DNA from: Chromatiaceae bacterium
GTDB taxonomy: Bacteria > Pseudomonadota > Gammaproteobacteria > Chromatiales > Chromatiaceae
Direction of reading: 5' to 3'
NCBI GenBank assembly: GCA_012962365.1
Contig: DTXR01000284.1
Location: forward strand, 1 to 6,070
Length of the DNA: 6,070 nt
Position 1 is the first letter of the stretch. The number at the start of each line of letters is the position of its first letter. The translations under genes and the position numbers were made by a program. The notes under the pieces are model-generated. The model was given only the letters and a program-made list of their open reading frames with translations, was not told the DNA's origin and ran no database searches. This document shows, piece after piece, positions 5,688 through 6,070 of this stretch.

Positions 5688-5900
5688 TCAGGGCTTGACG
5701 ATTTTCAGCGCCGGAGGGCTGCAGGACAGGTTGCTGTTCAATTCGAATGTAAGCCTGCGGATGCGTCTTTGTGTGTCTCTCAGTTCCTGTTTCAATTCGG
5801 CTGCTTCGGTTCGTATCTGCGCGGCCTTTATTTCAAGGCATTTGCGTTCATAAAGCAGGCTGGCGCGTTGCTGTTCGCCTAAAAGTTGTTTTGAATTCAT
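5688..5900 (-). CDS. 70-aa predicted coiled-coil protein, unknown function
   Basis: The ORF has an ATG start and 70 codons. Residues about 8-55 are strongly helical with heptad-like spacing of Leu, Ile and Ala among Glu, Lys, Arg and Gln (ERKCLEIKAAQIRTEAAELK, then RDTQRRIRRLTFELN), so a coiled coil is predicted. There is no signal peptide and no membrane segment. The last 17 residues are non-helical. The Shine-Dalgarno is weak (GGA about 9 nt upstream). The start lies 1 nt after the stop of another minus-strand frame (5902 rightward), which would allow coupling. A 104-codon plus-strand frame from TTG 5539 overlaps it. The minus frame is preferred because its composition is protein-like throughout. 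I do not recognise the family. Confidence 0.5.
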   Translation of the reverse strand: MNSKQLLGEQQRASLLYERKCLEIKAAQIRTEAAELKQELRDTQRRIRRLTFELNSNLSCSPPALKIVKP

Positions 5901-5901
5901 G

Positions 5902-6070
5902 TCAATCTGTCCGGTAAAGGTTGTTACGTGCGGGTGCGGTAGTCCATGAAGTCGCCCCGGTACCGGGCGTAGGGATTAACCCGGATATTTCACCAGGCCG
6001 CTCCAAATACCGATGTTTTTTCTTTTCAATCATTATGTTAACCAGGAAATGAGTTGGGTGTAGTTTGTAC
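5902..6070 (-). CDS. Partial minus-strand reading frame at the right edge, unidentified
   Basis: A frame open from the right edge stops at TGA 5904-5902, 1 nt before the ATG of the coiled-coil ORF. If it begins at ATG 6033 it encodes 43 residues starting MIEKKKHRYLERPGE. A second minus-strand frame across about 5928-5985 reads NPYARYRGDFMDYRTRT and then TAA, which also looks like a natural C-terminus. The switch between two protein-like frames near 5985 suggests a frameshifted or decayed gene. There is no strong ribosome site at 6033. Sequence to the right is needed. Confidence 0.25.
   Translation of the reverse strand, partial: YKLHPTHFLVNIMIEKKKHRYLERPGEISGLIPTPGTGATSWTTAPARNNLYRTD
5956..5967. 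repeat. Perfect 12-bp palindrome CCCGGTACCGGG
   Basis: A GC-rich self-complementary 12-mer lies inside the right-edge reading frame. It has no T-run on either side, and no function is assigned. Confidence 0.4.

Noticed and set aside
5539..5853. 104-codon plus-strand frame with a signal-like hydrophobic stretch
   Set aside because: TTG start without a Shine-Dalgarno. Its first third runs through the hairpin/T8 terminator, and its C-terminal half is the Ser/Cys-rich mirror of the coiled-coil ORF. The hydrophobic patch comes partly from the T8 run.
1..6070. tRNA, rRNA, CRISPR array, insertion sequence or attachment site
   Set aside because: No cloverleaf, spaced direct repeats, transposase motifs or terminal inverted repeats were seen on either strand.

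Overview
The window looks like Gram-negative chromosome. It has Sec signal peptides, a lipobox, Shine-Dalgarno starts, sigma70-type promoters and Fur-like operators, and its base composition is near 50-55% G+C by eye. A proteobacterium is likely. Beta or gamma cannot be decided from the sequence, and no species is claimed. Almost all convincing coding sequence is on the minus strand.

Left part (1-882). Two short overlapping minus-strand genes lie here. One encodes a 107-aa soluble protein of unknown function and the other a 27-aa single-span membrane peptide. They are driven by a recognisable promoter whose 17-bp spacer contains a good Fur box, so the pair is probably iron-repressed. The extreme left edge holds only ambiguous partial reading frames. 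Positions 594-882 are non-coding and hold this promoter plus two weak hairpins past the end of the big peptidase gene.

Centre (883-5225). This is a two-gene minus-strand operon with a 13-nt overlap. The first gene encodes a ChaN-family, Tiki-superfamily, haem-binding-type lipoprotein. The second encodes an exported 1108-aa protein that joins an M1 zinc metallopeptidase, an uncharacterised middle region, an M28 zinc aminopeptidase with all its metal ligands, and a C-terminal PDZ domain. Both should act outside the cytoplasm.

Control region and right part (5226-6070). The stretch upstream of the ChaN gene is dense in signals. It contains a near-consensus plus-strand promoter, a 19-bp Fur-like palindrome over its -10 and start site, and a minus-strand hairpin with six T between any upstream promoter and the ChaN start. 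A short plus-strand transcription unit runs from this promoter to a hairpin/T8 terminator at about 5613. It carries either a small broken lipoprotein gene, with an in-frame TGA exactly where the lipobox cysteine would be, or a non-coding RNA of about 300 nt. Further right is a 70-aa predicted coiled-coil ORF on the minus strand, preceded by the end of an unidentified reading frame that runs off the window.

Common thread (inference): iron. Two Fur-like sites flank the region, one in front of the unknown two-gene unit and one between the ChaN/peptidase operon and the plus-strand unit. The haem-binding family of the lipoprotein fits this. No known system is recognised as a whole.
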